64,000 nucleotides of DNA from Verrucomicrobiota bacterium. Its GTDB lineage: Bacteria > Verrucomicrobiota > Verrucomicrobiia > Opitutales > Opitutaceae. The position numbers and the translations under genes were made by a program. The notes beneath the pieces were generated by a model. It saw only the letters and a list, made by a program, of their open reading frames with translations, had not been told where the DNA came from and ran no database searches. The stretch covers positions 62,001 through 126,000 of the forward strand of contig JACRKC010000042.1 in assembly GCA_016235555.1 (NCBI GenBank). The letters are read 5' to 3'. Of this stretch, positions 18,777 to 26,984 are shown one piece after another; positions within the stretch are counted from its first letter, which is position 1, and each line of letters starts with the position of its first letter.

Positions 18777-18849
18777 CCACGGGGGAAACATTGGCCCTCG
18801 TGGCCTTGTGTGAAATCCAGTCATCCGGGTGCGAACCGGGTGGCTGGAT
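18777..18849 (+). terminator. tandem hairpins, probable transcription end
   Basis: Two stem-loops follow the DUF3347-like gene. The first pairs CCACGGGGG (18777-18785) with CCCTCGTGG (18795-18803), with one G-U pair. The second pairs ATCCAGTCATCCGG (18815-18828) with CCGGGTGGCTGGAT (18836-18849), with G-U pairs and a 7-nt loop, followed by CGTTTCGTTCG. The U-tract is weak, so termination is likely but not certain. Confidence 0.55.
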
Positions 18850-18912
18850 CGTTTCGTTCGTGATTCAAAGTGAGTTCACCGACGCCAACCTAAGAGACTC
18901 CATCGCCAGACG

Positions 18913-19143
18913 ATGATTACTGCTGACCAGCTTCTCCAAATCGCGTTGCGTGGCGACGGCGACGAATGGGAGCGGTTGCAAGAACTGTGCGCGGATCGTC
19001 CCACGGCGGAGCGGCTGGCCAGGGCGCTTGAACAGTCGGCATCGCTGCAGAGCGAAACCGCCAAATCATGGGCCGTCGTCTTGGAAGAAATGCACGACGG
19101 ACTGAAAGTGAACCTTCCCGTTGCGCCGCCAACTGCCGGCTGA
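18913..19143 (+). CDS. small hypothetical protein
   Basis: A 76-residue acidic-helical protein (MITADQLLQIALRGDGDEWERLQELCADRPTAERLARALEQ...) with no signal peptide, membrane helix or metal motif apart from one Cys. It sits after the tandem hairpins and 11 nt before the propeller-protein gene, so it may open a new transcript. I do not recognise the family. The ORF could be a leader peptide or a small cytosolic protein; the composition looks protein-like. Confidence 0.45.
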   Translation: MITADQLLQIALRGDGDEWERLQELCADRPTAERLARALEQSASLQSETAKSWAVVLEEMHDGLKVNLPVAPPTAG

Positions 19144-19154
19144 AATCCAATCTC

Positions 19155-20402
19155 ATGCGCATTCGACTGAGTCCTCTTGTCATCTTTGCAACGTGCTGGT
19201 TCACGCCGGCACCGCTGCACGCGCAGCCGGGCGGCACCAGTTCCAAACCCCTCACGGCTGCGGTGAAGTATGTGGATTCACCAGCCGGCCCCGATTCGAT
19301 GGGCTCGTCGCTCACGACTTCGGCCGAGGGAGTGACGTGGCTCTCGTGGATCGAGTCCGCCGGGGAAAAGCAAAATGCCCTCAAGTGCGCGCGCTTCGAC
19401 CTGGCGAACCAGCGATGGGGTGAGGCCCGGCTGATCGCCCGCGGGGCGGACTGGTTCGTCAATTGGGCGGACTTTCCGGTGATGGCCGCGCACGGCGACC
19501 GATTGCTCGCGGTGTGGTTTGTCGGTTCGCCCGACAGCGATCACGATCACTCGGGCTATCGCGCGGAATTCAGCGCGTCGAAAGACGGAGGAAACACCTG
19601 GAGCAAGCCGGAGCCTATCACCCGCGACAGCACGTCGGTCGAATTCGTGGCGCTCCAGCCGTTGTCCAACGGTCACATTCTCGCCGCGTGGCTCGATGGT
19701 CGGGGTCGCGGCGCGGGCGCGCTCGGGCGGCAGGCGCTCTACGCGCGCCTCGTCGGCGAATCTGGTCCCGACGCAATCGTCGATCCTTCGGTCTGTGATT
19801 GCTGCCAGCTTTCGCTGGTGCCGACGCCCGACGGCGGTGCGCTCCTCGCCTATCGGGGGCGCTCGGCCGAAGAAGTGAGGGACATGCGCGTCGCGCAGTA
19901 TCGCAATGGTCGCTGGGGCACCCCGCGCACGCTGCACCACGACGGCTGGAAAATCGCCGCGTGTCCAGTGAACGGCCCGCAGCTCGCCACGAGCGGCGGC
20001 CACGTCGGCGCGGTTTGGTTCACGGCGGCCAACAATCAGGCGCGCGTGTATGCCGCCCGCGCCGAGACGAGCGCGCCCAATTTCGGCGAGGCCACCGTGG
20101 TCGATCTCGGTCGTCCGCTCGGCCGGGTGGACAACGTGATGCTGTCCGACCGCACGCACCTGATCGTCTGGCTCGAAGGCTCCGACAAGGAAAAGGAAGG
20201 CGGCCTCTACCTGCGCACGATTAGCGCGGACGGGACGCCGTCGAAGCCGGCCCTGATCGCGCCGACCACCACGGCGCGGGCAGGCGGGTTCCCCCGCATC
20301 GTGCTGCTGCGCGACGGCCCGCAACCTCAACTGCTCCTCAGTTTCACGCGCGATGGCCAGCCGCGGCAGGTCGTGACCGCCGTCGTCACCGCGGAGCGAT
20401 AG
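19155..20402 (+). CDS. exported sialidase-fold (BNR/beta-propeller) protein
   Basis: A 415-residue protein starting at 19155 with a signal peptide (ending near LHAQPGG). It has recurring Asp-box-like and WS/WN-rich strands (FSASKDGGNTWSKPEPITRD) typical of the six-bladed sialidase/BNR propeller. It also has VDPSVCDCCQLS, a Cys cluster characteristic of a propeller subfamily found near copper and haem genes. No complete sialidase catalytic set (Arg triad, Tyr) can be assigned, so enzymatic sialidase activity is doubtful. It is more likely a periplasmic binding or structural protein. PepSY-type membrane genes follow. Confidence 0.72.
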   Translation: MRIRLSPLVIFATCWFTPAPLHAQPGGTSSKPLTAAVKYVDSPAGPDSMGSSLTTSAEGVTWLSWIESAGEKQNALKCARFDLANQRWGEARLIARGADWFVNWADFPVMAAHGDRLLAVWFVGSPDSDHDHSGYRAEFSASKDGGNTWSKPEPITRDSTSVEFVALQPLSNGHILAAWLDGRGRGAGALGRQALYARLVGESGPDAIVDPSVCDCCQLSLVPTPDGGALLAYRGRSAEEVRDMRVAQYRNGRWGTPRTLHHDGWKIAACPVNGPQLATSGGHVGAVWFTAANNQARVYAARAETSAPNFGEATVVDLGRPLGRVDNVMLSDRTHLIVWLEGSDKEKEGGLYLRTISADGTPSKPALIAPTTTARAGGFPRIVLLRDGPQPQLLLSFTRDGQPRQVVTAVVTAER

Positions 20403-20444
20403 CAATCGCACGCTCGGAAACACGCCCTCACGCTCACGTTGTCC

Positions 20445-21062
20445 ATGACGCGATTTTATCCGGCGACACGCGACCTGCACCTCTACGTCGGACTCTTCCT
20501 GAGTCCGTTCATCCTCCTCTTCGCTATCAGCACGCTGGTATTAAATCATCCGCCAGCGCCGGGATCGGGCGCCGTCGACGCGGGAGCGACGCCAAAGAAA
20601 ACGGTTCCCATCGAGGTGCCGCCCGAACCCGGCACGCTCGGTCAGGCGCGGCAGATTCTGGATCAACTGCGCGTCACCGGTGAAATCGACTATGTGCATC
20701 ACAATGCAAAAGCCGGACGGTTGACGATTCCAGTCACAAAACCCGGCGAGACCGCGCGCGTCGAAGTCGACCTCCGGGCCAAATCCGCCACGGTCGAACG
20801 TCAGGCACCGGGGCTCGGCGCGGCCCTTGTTTACCTGCACAAGATGCCTGGCCCGCACAACGCGAGTGTGCGGGGAAATTGGGTTTACATGGTCTGGTGG
20901 AAAATCGCGGCCGATGCTGTCGTGTATGGCACGTTATTCCTGACTGTCTCCGGCCTCTATCTCTGGTGGGTTCTCAGGGCCGAACGCCGCATCGGCTGGG
21001 CGTTGCTCGGTGCCGGCATCTTTTCGGTCGTGGCGCTGGTGGGCGCCATCGTCACGGCATGA
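20445..21062 (+). CDS. PepSY-associated transmembrane protein
   Basis: A 205-residue membrane protein with an N-terminal helix (DLHLYVGLFLSPFILLFAISTLVLNHPPAP), a periplasmic PepSY-like domain, and two C-terminal helices after HKMPGPHN. The H-x-Y-x-G-L-F pattern with conserved His residues is that of PepSY_TM proteins, found in metal or siderophore reduction and uptake. I start at the ATG at 20445, not the TTG six bases upstream. Its stop overlaps the next, homologous gene (ATGA), so the two are translated together and may form a heterodimer. Confidence 0.78.
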   Translation: MTRFYPATRDLHLYVGLFLSPFILLFAISTLVLNHPPAPGSGAVDAGATPKKTVPIEVPPEPGTLGQARQILDQLRVTGEIDYVHHNAKAGRLTIPVTKPGETARVEVDLRAKSATVERQAPGLGAALVYLHKMPGPHNASVRGNWVYMVWWKIAADAVVYGTLFLTVSGLYLWWVLRAERRIGWALLGAGIFSVVALVGAIVTA

Positions 21063-21721
21063 CCGCAAACGAAATTCTCCGCCCCATGTCATCGTCCGGT
21101 CATCAGCGCTTCAAAACATGGAATCAAAAATTCCACATCTACCTCGGTCTCTATTTTCTCGTTTTCCTCTGGCTGTTCGCGGTCTCGGGGCTGCTGCTCA
21201 ACCATGCGTGGGGATTCACGGACTTCTGGAGCAAGCGCCAGCAATCGACGAGCGATCATCCCATCGCTCCGCCGCAGGCATCCGACGATCTTGGCCGTGC
21301 GCGCGACTTGATGCGGCAATTGAACCTCGCGGGCGAGCTGGAGTGGACGACGACGCAGGCGACACCGGGCCGTTTCGACTTTCGGGTCGCGCGCCCCGGC
21401 CGCACGGTGGAGGTGAAAGCTGACTTCACGAAGGGAACCGCGACGCTCCAGGAGATTCGCGTCAACGGGTGGGGCGTGTTTCGGACGCTGCACACCTTCA
21501 CCGGGGTGCGCGCCAACGATCCGCGCGCCGAGCGCGACTGGTCGCTGACGAAATTGTGGAGCTTGTCGATGGACGCCCTGGCCGTGGGCCTGATCGCGCT
21601 CGTCGCAACCAGCGCAGTCATGGCTTATCAGCGAAGGGAAAAATGGCTGGGCTCGAGTATCGCGTTGGCCCTCGGCCTCGTCGTGTGCGGTTTCTTCGTC
21701 TTCGGACTCCGCTGGATGTAG
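21059..21721 (+). CDS. PepSY-associated transmembrane protein, second copy
   Basis: A 220-residue paralogue of the preceding protein, starting at the overlapping ATG. It has FHIYLGLYFLVFLWLFAVSGLLLNHAW as first helix, a periplasmic PepSY-like domain (GRARDLMRQLNLAGELEWTTTQ), a conserved LHTFTGVR segment, and two C-terminal helices. The pair duplicates one topology, and conserved His residues near the membrane could bind haem or metal. Context suggests a periplasmic metal-reduction or assembly role; this is inference. The ECF sigma gene follows 17 nt later. Confidence 0.78.
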   Translation: MTANEILRPMSSSGHQRFKTWNQKFHIYLGLYFLVFLWLFAVSGLLLNHAWGFTDFWSKRQQSTSDHPIAPPQASDDLGRARDLMRQLNLAGELEWTTTQATPGRFDFRVARPGRTVEVKADFTKGTATLQEIRVNGWGVFRTLHTFTGVRANDPRAERDWSLTKLWSLSMDALAVGLIALVATSAVMAYQRREKWLGSSIALALGLVVCGFFVFGLRWM

Positions 21722-21738
21722 CAACACCCTCCCGTCCC

Positions 21739-22344
21739 GTGACCAACGCCGCCGAAAGATCGCTCGCGTTACCCGAAACCGCTGTGGCGGCGCTCGTGGC
21801 CGAGCACGCGGCGTTTCGCCGCTTTCTCGTGGCGCGGCTGGGCAACGCCGCCGATGCAGACGACATCCTGCAACAAGCCCTGCTGCGGGCCATGACGCAC
21901 GGCGGCTCGCTGCGCCGCGACGAACGGGTCGTGGCGTGGTTCTACCGCGTGCTGCGCAACGCGCTCACCGACCATCTGCGGAAAAAACAGGCGGATGCCC
22001 GCCGAGCCGGACGCGTGCTGGACGATCTGCGGGCCAACGAAGCGGGCGTGGTCACGCCATCGCATGATTGGGAGACGGCGGTCTGCGCGTGCTTCGGCGG
22101 GTTGCTCCCATCGCTCAAGCCGCGCTATGCCGAATTGATTCGCCGCGTCGATCTGGGCGGCGAGGCCAGGGCGGAGGTCGCCCGCGACCTAAAGCTCTCA
22201 CGGGCGCAATTCGATGTCACCCTCCACCGGGCGCGCGGCGCCCTGCGGCGGCGGCTGGAAGTATTCTGCGGAGCGTGCAGCCGGGAAAGCTGTCTGGCCT
22301 GCGCCTGCGGCACCGCGCCGAAAAAGAACCGGGAAAAAGTGTAA
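21739..22344 (+). CDS. ECF sigma factor with C-terminal Cys-rich domain (CorE-like)
   Basis: A 201-residue sigma-70 family factor starting with GTG at 21739, just after the PepSY gene. Region 2 is [24 protein letters not shown]...[21 protein letters not shown]; region 4 is [52 protein letters not shown]. After region 4 the protein ends in a Cys-rich tail with C177, C180, C185, C188 and C190 (CGAC...CLACAC), plus CAC in the linker. That is the layout of CorE-type sigma factors, where the tail directly senses copper and no anti-sigma is needed. No anti-sigma gene is adjacent; copA follows directly. Confidence 0.82.
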   Translation: MTNAAERSLALPETAVAALVAEHAAFRRFLVARLGNAADADDILQQALLRAMTHGGSLRRDERVVAWFYRVLRNALTDHLRKKQADARRAGRVLDDLRANEAGVVTPSHDWETAVCACFGGLLPSLKPRYAELIRRVDLGGEARAEVARDLKLSRAQFDVTLHRARGALRRRLEVFCGACSRESCLACACGTAPKKNREKV

Positions 22345-22373
22345 GATCGCGGAGACTGTTCCGTCAGCCGGGT

Positions 22374-24764
22374 ATGAACCACGAACACTGCAAACACTCC
22401 GGGCCTGGGAAAGGTCACAATCACGCCGGGCATCGCGCGTCCGTCCACGACCACGGCAAGCCGGGGGATGACCAACCCGGCGGACACGAATGCTGCGGCC
22501 ACCACGGGCACAGCATCGAGGTGAAACCGTCCGCCGGTGCGGCTTATTATTGCCCGATGTGCGAAGGTGTGGAGTCCGATAAACTCGGCGATTGCCCGAA
22601 GTGCGGCATGGCGCTGGAGCGAAACCCCGCCGTGCCTCTGGCCGGAAAGACCATCTACACCTGCCCGATGCACCCGCAGGTCGAACAGGATCACGCCGGA
22701 GCGTGCCCGATCTGCGGGATGGCGCTCGAACCCAAGATCGTGAGCGCGGGCGAGGTCGAAGAGGAGAACACCGAACTTCGCGACATGACGCGGCGGCTGT
22801 GGATCGGCGGCGCTTTGAGTTTGCCGGTCTTCGTGCTCGCGATGGCGCACCTCGTGCCGGCATTCGCTCACGTGGCCAACGGGACGATCAGCCGGTGGAT
22901 TCAATTTCTCTTTTCGACTCCGGTGGTCTTGTGGGCCGGGTGGCCGTTCTTCGTGCGCGGGGCGCGGTCGTTCCGCAACGGCCACTGGAACATGTTCACG
23001 CTGATCGCGCTCGGCGTGGGTGCGGCGTGGATTTATAGTGTGGTCGCATTCTTCCTTCCCGGCGTGTTTCCGCCGGCCATGCGGATGCACGAGGGCGTGG
23101 TGGATGTTTATTTCGAGGCCGCCGCCGTCATTGTCGTATTGGTGCTGCTCGGTCAGGTGCTTGAACTCCGCGCGAGGGCGCGCACCTCCAGCGCGATCAA
23201 GGCGCTCCTGAATTTGGCTCCGCCGACGGCGATCCGTGTGACTGACACCGGCGACGCGGAGGTCGCACTGTCGGAAGTCAAAACCGGCGACCGTCTGCGC
23301 GTGCGCCCCGGCGAGAAAGTTCCGGTGGATGGAGTCATTGAGGAAGGCACATCGTCGATCGATGAATCCATGCTCACGGGAGAATCGCTGCCCGTGGAGA
23401 AAAAGGCTGGCGACGCCGTGACGGGCGGCACCGTCAACGGCACGGGCGGATTCATCCTTCGCGCGGGCAAGGTTGGAGCGGATTCGTTGTTGTCCCGCAT
23501 CGTGCAAATGGTCGCCGACGCGCAACGCAGCCGCGCCCCGATTCAGGGACTGGCCGACAAGGTGGCCGGCATCTTCGTGCCTGCGGTCGCGGCGATCGCC
23601 GTCCTGACGTTTTTGATTTGGTATTTCTTCGGCCCCGAGCCGCGTCTGGCCTACGCCATCGTCAACGCCGTCGCCGTGCTCATCATCGCCTGCCCGTGTG
23701 CGCTGGGCCTGGCCACGCCGATGGCGATCATGGTCGGCGTCGGGCGCGGTGCGCAGGCCGGCGTGCTCGTGAAGAACGCGGAAGCGCTCGAACACCTCGG
23801 CAAAGTCACCTATCTTGTCGTGGACAAAACGGGCACGCTCACAGAAGGGAAACCGCGTCTCACGGATGTTCTGCCGATTGCCGGCTGGGACGAAAACACC
23901 TTGCTGCAATCGGCAGCTTCGCTCGAACGCTCATCCGAGCATCCCCTCGCTGCGGCCATCGTGCGCGGAGCAGATGAGAAGAAAGTGGCGCTGCGCGATG
24001 TCGTCGATTTTCGCTCGGTCACTGCGGGCGGGGTGGTCGGAACGGTCGACGGAAAAATAATTCACGTCGGCAAATCCAAATTCCTCGAAGCCGAAGGCAT
24101 CGCCTTAAACACGATCCTCCAGGCGCGGGCTGCCGCGCTTCAAGCCGACGGTAAGACCGTGCTATTTGTCGGCGTGGACGGGAATATCGCCGGCCTGCTA
24201 GCGGTGGCCGATCCAATCAAGGAATCCACCCCCGAAGCCATCGCGCTGCTGCACGAACTCGGCGTGAAGCTCGTCATGGCCACGGGCGACAACCGGCGCA
24301 CAGCCGAAGCCGTGGCCCGCAAACTGGGTCTCGACCAATTCGAGGCCGAGGTCGAACCCGCCGACAAGATCGAGCAGGTCAACACGCTCAAACGCGGCGG
24401 CCAGGTTGTCGCGATGGCTGGCGACGGTATCAACGACGCGCCCGCCCTTGCCGCCGCCGACGTGGGGATCGCGATGGGCACCGGCACCGATGTCGCGATG
24501 GAGAGCGCGGGGATCACCCTCATCAAAGGCGACCTGCGCGGTATCGCGAAGGCGATTCGGCTCTCCCGCGCCACCCTGCGCAACATCCGGCAAAATCTCT
24601 TCTTCGCGTTCGTTTACAACGCGCTCGGCGTCCCGATTGCGGCCGGGATTCTCTATCCGTTCTTTGGCGTGCTGCTGAGCCCGATGATCGCCGGGGCGGC
24701 GATGTCACTTTCCTCCGTTTCCGTCATCACGAACGCGCTCCGGCTGCGGCGAGTTCGCCTGTGA
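22374..24764 (+). CDS. copA: P1B-type Cu(I)-translocating ATPase CopA
   Basis: A 796-residue metal ATPase. The N terminus is His-rich ([18 protein letters not shown]...[10 protein letters not shown]). It then has two heavy-metal-binding modules (YYCPMCEG...[17 protein letters not shown]...CPICGMALE) instead of a classic HMA domain. The core has CPC at 440-442 ([13 protein letters not shown]), phosphorylation motif DKTGT at 484, TGES, the HP motif (SSEHPLA), [10 protein letters not shown], and C-terminal helices with [11 protein letters not shown] and [16 protein letters not shown], the Cu(I) subtype signature. It exports Cu(I) from the cytosol. It lies 29 nt after the CorE-like sigma factor gene, implying joint copper control. 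Confidence 0.95.
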   Translation: MNHEHCKHSGPGKGHNHAGHRASVHDHGKPGDDQPGGHECCGHHGHSIEVKPSAGAAYYCPMCEGVESDKLGDCPKCGMALERNPAVPLAGKTIYTCPMHPQVEQDHAGACPICGMALEPKIVSAGEVEEENTELRDMTRRLWIGGALSLPVFVLAMAHLVPAFAHVANGTISRWIQFLFSTPVVLWAGWPFFVRGARSFRNGHWNMFTLIALGVGAAWIYSVVAFFLPGVFPPAMRMHEGVVDVYFEAAAVIVVLVLLGQVLELRARARTSSAIKALLNLAPPTAIRVTDTGDAEVALSEVKTGDRLRVRPGEKVPVDGVIEEGTSSIDESMLTGESLPVEKKAGDAVTGGTVNGTGGFILRAGKVGADSLLSRIVQMVADAQRSRAPIQGLADKVAGIFVPAVAAIAVLTFLIWYFFGPEPRLAYAIVNAVAVLIIACPCALGLATPMAIMVGVGRGAQAGVLVKNAEALEHLGKVTYLVVDKTGTLTEGKPRLTDVLPIAGWDENTLLQSAASLERSSEHPLAAAIVRGADEKKVALRDVVDFRSVTAGGVVGTVDGKIIHVGKSKFLEAEGIALNTILQARAAALQADGKTVLFVGVDGNIAGLLAVADPIKESTPEAIALLHELGVKLVMATGDNRRTAEAVARKLGLDQFEAEVEPADKIEQVNTLKRGGQVVAMAGDGINDAPALAAADVGIAMGTGTDVAMESAGITLIKGDLRGIAKAIRLSRATLRNIRQNLFFAFVYNALGVPIAAGILYPFFGVLLSPMIAGAAMSLSSVSVITNALRLRRVRL

Positions 24765-25043
24765 GCAGCGCGAGTGCTTCGCCGGGAATCCCGGCCCAAT
24801 GAGCGCGTCCGCGCCGTTGAGACAAGTATTCCGCCCCGCCTGATTTCCCATCCTGCCACGCCGGTCAAGGTAGTCCGCGCTCCGCGCGGCTCCACCTTTC
24901 CGGGCGGGCGCTTCCCCCTCGTCGCTGCGCTCCTCGGCGCTTCCGCCCGTGACTCGGCGTGCAGGGGAAAGCCGGGCGCGGTTGCACCGCCGATCTCCCG
25001 GAAGGGTTCCGGGAAAGCGCACGGCAGCCGCCGCCCGACTAAC
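24765..25043. other. GC-rich non-coding stretch before the radC fragment
   Basis: About 280 nt between copA and the radC 5' part. Overlapping minus-strand reading frames exist but have skewed composition and no recognisable domain. A short GCCGGGA/TCCCGGC dyad at 24781-24795 has no U-tract. No promoter is convincing. It may mark the edge between the copper genes and the radC-bearing island. Confidence 0.45.
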
Positions 25044-25322
25044 ATGAGGATCTACGAAGCCAGCATCGCCTACAACCTGGTTCAACTCGGCGACGTGCAG
25101 GCGCTCACCACTCCGGACAAGATCGCGGAGTATCTACGCGACGGTTACGCCAAGAACCCCTGCCAGGAAAGCCTGTGGGTGGTCTGTCTCGACCGGAAGA
25201 ACAAGCCCATCAGCCGCACGATGGTCACGCTGGGGACGCTCACATGCGCTCTCGCGCACCCGCGCGAGGTGTTCAAGATAGCGATTCTGGCGTCGGCTGC
25301 CGCGATTGTGGTTTCGCACAAC
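25044..25322 (+). pseudogene. radC: radC-like gene, 5' part (interrupted)
   Basis: The first 93 codons of a RadC/JAB-domain protein: ESLWVVCLDRKNKPISRTMVTLGTLTCALAHPREVFK..AILASAAAIVVSHN. The reading is cut at the second residue of the JAMM motif HNHPSGD. The missing part (HPSGD...GLL, stop) continues in frame at 30044-30223 on the other side of the recombinase element. Joined, the two parts make a 150-residue protein, the length of short island-borne RadC proteins. Such short RadC proteins are common on plasmids and genomic islands; their function is uncertain. Confidence 0.9.
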
Positions 25323-25323
25323 C
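25317..25323. repeat. left junction, 7-bp core CACAACC
   Basis: CACAACC is shared with the right junction at 30044-30050. The left flank is radC coding sequence (codons for VVSHN) and the right flank is element DNA (TATGTGCTGCG). It is probably the crossover (overlap) region of the tyrosine recombinases, or a target duplication. Confidence 0.8.
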
Positions 25324-25434
25324 TATGTGCTGCGACACATAGATTGTGTTATGTTGCGCGCAGACCTATGTGGAGTGGACAGCCGCTTGTCGGAGTCACT
25401 TCGCTCTACGTGGCAGCGAAATCGCTACACATAA
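25324..25434. repeat. left terminal inverted-repeat region of the RIT element
   Basis: Contains TATGTG-type sites at 25324, 25336 (inverted, CACATA), 25367 and 25428 (inverted). The block from 25343, TTGTGTTATGTTGC...CTATGTGGAGTGGAC, matches the right end inverted (TTGTGTTATGTGTTGC...CTATGTGGAGTGAAC), and CGCT-CACATA near 25424 matches too. CACAACCTATGTG and CACATAGATTGTG form a 13-bp dyad around CTGCGA (25317-25348). These are probably recombinase-binding sites. Confidence 0.78.
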
Positions 25435-25446
25435 CTGGGCAGACAA

Positions 25447-25935
25447 TCAGGCGAGGCTGACGCGTTCTGCGGTGGCGCGCTTGACGGCAGCCTTGACGTT
25501 GCCGAGGCAGCACGAGCCTTGGGGGTTGCGAATCTCGCAGGCGCAAAAATCAGCCTTCATCTCCGCGGCGATGCGCTCGATCACGGTGGATTTTCCGGTG
25601 GCAACAAGTTCTTCGCGAATCATCGCGGGCGTGAAGCCGAAGCAATAGCACACCGGCGCATGCGCGGGATCTTTTTGAGTGACCGGGCGGCGAACGTTGC
25701 CGGTAGTCAGAACCGCTCCAACGGCGCTGAAATAAACAACCGGGCACTCCGGCGTGGGGCAGAAGTGAAATCCCCCCGCATTTACGGTCGGCAAAAGCTG
25801 GGACTTAACTTGGTGCTTGAGCGTGAGGGTCGAGACCGGACGACCGGCGTGCCCGCAGCGCGGGCAGGACGCCTTCGCGGTTGATTCCTTCACCGACGAG
25901 CACTCGTCACCTTTCGTTGAGCAACAATCGGACAT
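25447..25935 (-). CDS. Cys-rich putative [2Fe-2S]/zinc metallochaperone (CopZ-like, mer-associated)
   Basis: A 162-residue cytosolic protein. The N-terminal half has CPRCGHAG..., VNAGGFHFCPTPECPVVYF, a zinc-ribbon-like pattern; the C-terminal half has CYCFGFT...MKADFCACEIRNPQGSCCLGN, the four-Cys pattern of BFD/CopZ-type [2Fe-2S] domains. This two-domain layout is that of the iron-sulfur metallochaperones seen in CopZ and in some mer operons. It lies 5 nt downstream of merTP in the same direction. It probably accepts the imported metal from MerTP. The extra N-terminal Cys (CCSTKGDEC) are unusual. It is the last cargo gene before the left end of the element. Confidence 0.82.
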   Translation of the reverse strand: MSDCCSTKGDECSSVKESTAKASCPRCGHAGRPVSTLTLKHQVKSQLLPTVNAGGFHFCPTPECPVVYFSAVGAVLTTGNVRRPVTQKDPAHAPVCYCFGFTPAMIREELVATGKSTVIERIAAEMKADFCACEIRNPQGSCCLGNVKAAVKRATAERVSLA

Positions 25936-25940
25936 GGTGG

Positions 25941-26531
25941 TCAGTTTAGCGGCTCCGCTTTGAAGCCCGTGGCGTCGATCTTGGCGATCACCGCCGTCGC
26001 AGAAATCACGGCAGGATTGTAAACGACCTCAGCTTCTTTCGTCGCGTAGCGGACGACCGCCGTGCGGATACCCGGAACCCGCTGCAGCGTGCCGGCGATG
26101 CCGACGGCACAGGCGGCGCAGTCCATGGAGGGGATGCGCACGCGCAGCACGCGGTCATCCGCCGGCGTGGTGCTTGCGACCGTGGAGTGGCCGACGACGG
26201 TTTGTGCAAGCTGCGGAAACAGAGCGACCGCACCAACAACCACCGTGCTAAAAATCAAAACGCCGAGGGTCCACCGACTCGCTTGCGGCGTCGCACAGGT
26301 GCCGTCCGCGCAGGCAATGCGGCGGGCTCGCAGGGTCAGCACCCACGCGAGGGCAAGGAGCGCAACGGTGATGCCGAGAAAAACCGGCCGCCAGCGTTCG
26401 AACCAGCCGGCGGCGACAAAACTGCCCGCGCCCGCGACGACCGCCACCAGCGGCCCGATGCAGCAAAGCGAGGCCGCCACGGCGGACAAAAATCCGCCTG
26501 TCAGAATCCACGATTGCTTCACCGGCTTCAT
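25941..26531 (-). CDS. merTP: MerT-MerP fusion, mercuric ion transport protein
   Basis: A 196-residue inner-membrane protein. The MerT part has three membrane helices, the paired Cys C23-C24 in helix 1 (SLCCIGP) and a second pair C74/C79 in the loop (CADGTC). After a third helix it continues into an HMA/MerP domain with MDCAAC (C138, C141). In separate systems MerP is periplasmic and hands Hg(II) to MerT; here they are one chain. The start lies only 48 nt from the divergent merR start, with the shared operator between. No merA reductase is present in the element, so the fate of imported Hg(II) is unexplained. Confidence 0.9.
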   Translation of the reverse strand: MKPVKQSWILTGGFLSAVAASLCCIGPLVAVVAGAGSFVAAGWFERWRPVFLGITVALLALAWVLTLRARRIACADGTCATPQASRWTLGVLIFSTVVVGAVALFPQLAQTVVGHSTVASTTPADDRVLRVRIPSMDCAACAVGIAGTLQRVPGIRTAVVRYATKEAEVVYNPAVISATAVIAKIDATGFKAEPLN

Positions 26532-26544
26532 GGACTCAGCTTAC

Positions 26545-26569
26545 ACCCTGTAGTATGGTATAAGGTCAA
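26545..26569 (-). promoter_or_regulatory. MerR-type operator/promoter between merR and merTP
   Basis: The interval holds an imperfect 22-bp dyad (ACCCTGTAGTATGGTATAAG... with end GT, 26545-26566). On the minus strand TTGACC (26569-26564) is a -35 followed, after 18 to 19 bp, by TGTAAG/GTAAGC as weak -10. An over-long spacer containing a dyad is the hallmark of MerR-controlled promoters. The transcript would start only a few nt before the merTP ATG, so it may be nearly leaderless. Confidence 0.65.
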
Positions 26570-26579
26570 CCGCCATGTC

Positions 26580-26984
26580 ATGACTATCGGAGAACTCGCC
26601 AAAGCCGCCGAAGTAAATGTCCAGACCGTCCGCTACTATGAGCGAATGGAACTCTTGCCGGCGACCCACCGCTGGCCGGGATCGGGTTACCGGGACTTTG
26701 ACGATGAAGCCCTGAGCCGGCTGCGGTTCATCCGGTCGGCGAAAGACCTCGGGTTCACCCTGCGGGAGATCAAGGAGTTGATGGAAATGCAATTTTTACC
26801 GGGCGAGTCGTGCGCCGAAGTGAAACGCCTTTTGGAGGGCAAGCAGCAGGAGCTTGATCGGCGCATGCTGGAGATGCGTCGGTTGCACCGCGCCTTGGGA
26901 AAACTCATCACGGCTTGCCGGCGGCGATCCGCGAAGACGACGTGCCCGGCCCTCTGGGCGATCGCGTTTAGGGCGGGAAATTAG
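26580..26984 (+). CDS. merR: MerR, Hg(II)-responsive transcription regulator
   Basis: A 134-residue MerR-family regulator: winged helix MTIGELAKAAEVNVQTVRYYERMELLPATHR..GSGYRDFDDEALSRLRFI, coiled dimer helix, and metal loop. Cys residues C78, C113 and C122 correspond to C79, C114 and C123 of Tn501 MerR with a constant offset of one (ACRRRSAKTTCPAL), so the mercury site is intact. It is divergent from merTP across the dyad operator. Its stop codon overlaps the convergent stop of a recombinase gene by 3 nt, so cargo and recombinases are packed tightly. Confidence 0.92.
   Translation: MTIGELAKAAEVNVQTVRYYERMELLPATHRWPGSGYRDFDDEALSRLRFIRSAKDLGFTLREIKELMEMQFLPGESCAEVKRLLEGKQQELDRRMLEMRRLHRALGKLITACRRRSAKTTCPALWAIAFRAGN

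Noticed and set aside
19155-20402. Calling the propeller protein a true sialidase
   Set aside because: Only the fold pattern is visible; the catalytic Arg triad and Tyr cannot be assigned and the context is metal handling.
22125-23909. 594-codon minus-strand frame over sigma factor and copA
   Set aside because: Antisense shadow of two well-supported genes; no domain.
24781-24795. GCCGGGA/TCCCGGC dyad as copA terminator
   Set aside because: Loop is only one base for the full arms and no U-tract follows.
24653-25085. Overlapping minus-strand frames between copA and radC
   Set aside because: Low-complexity translations without domains, and they cross the ends of both real genes.
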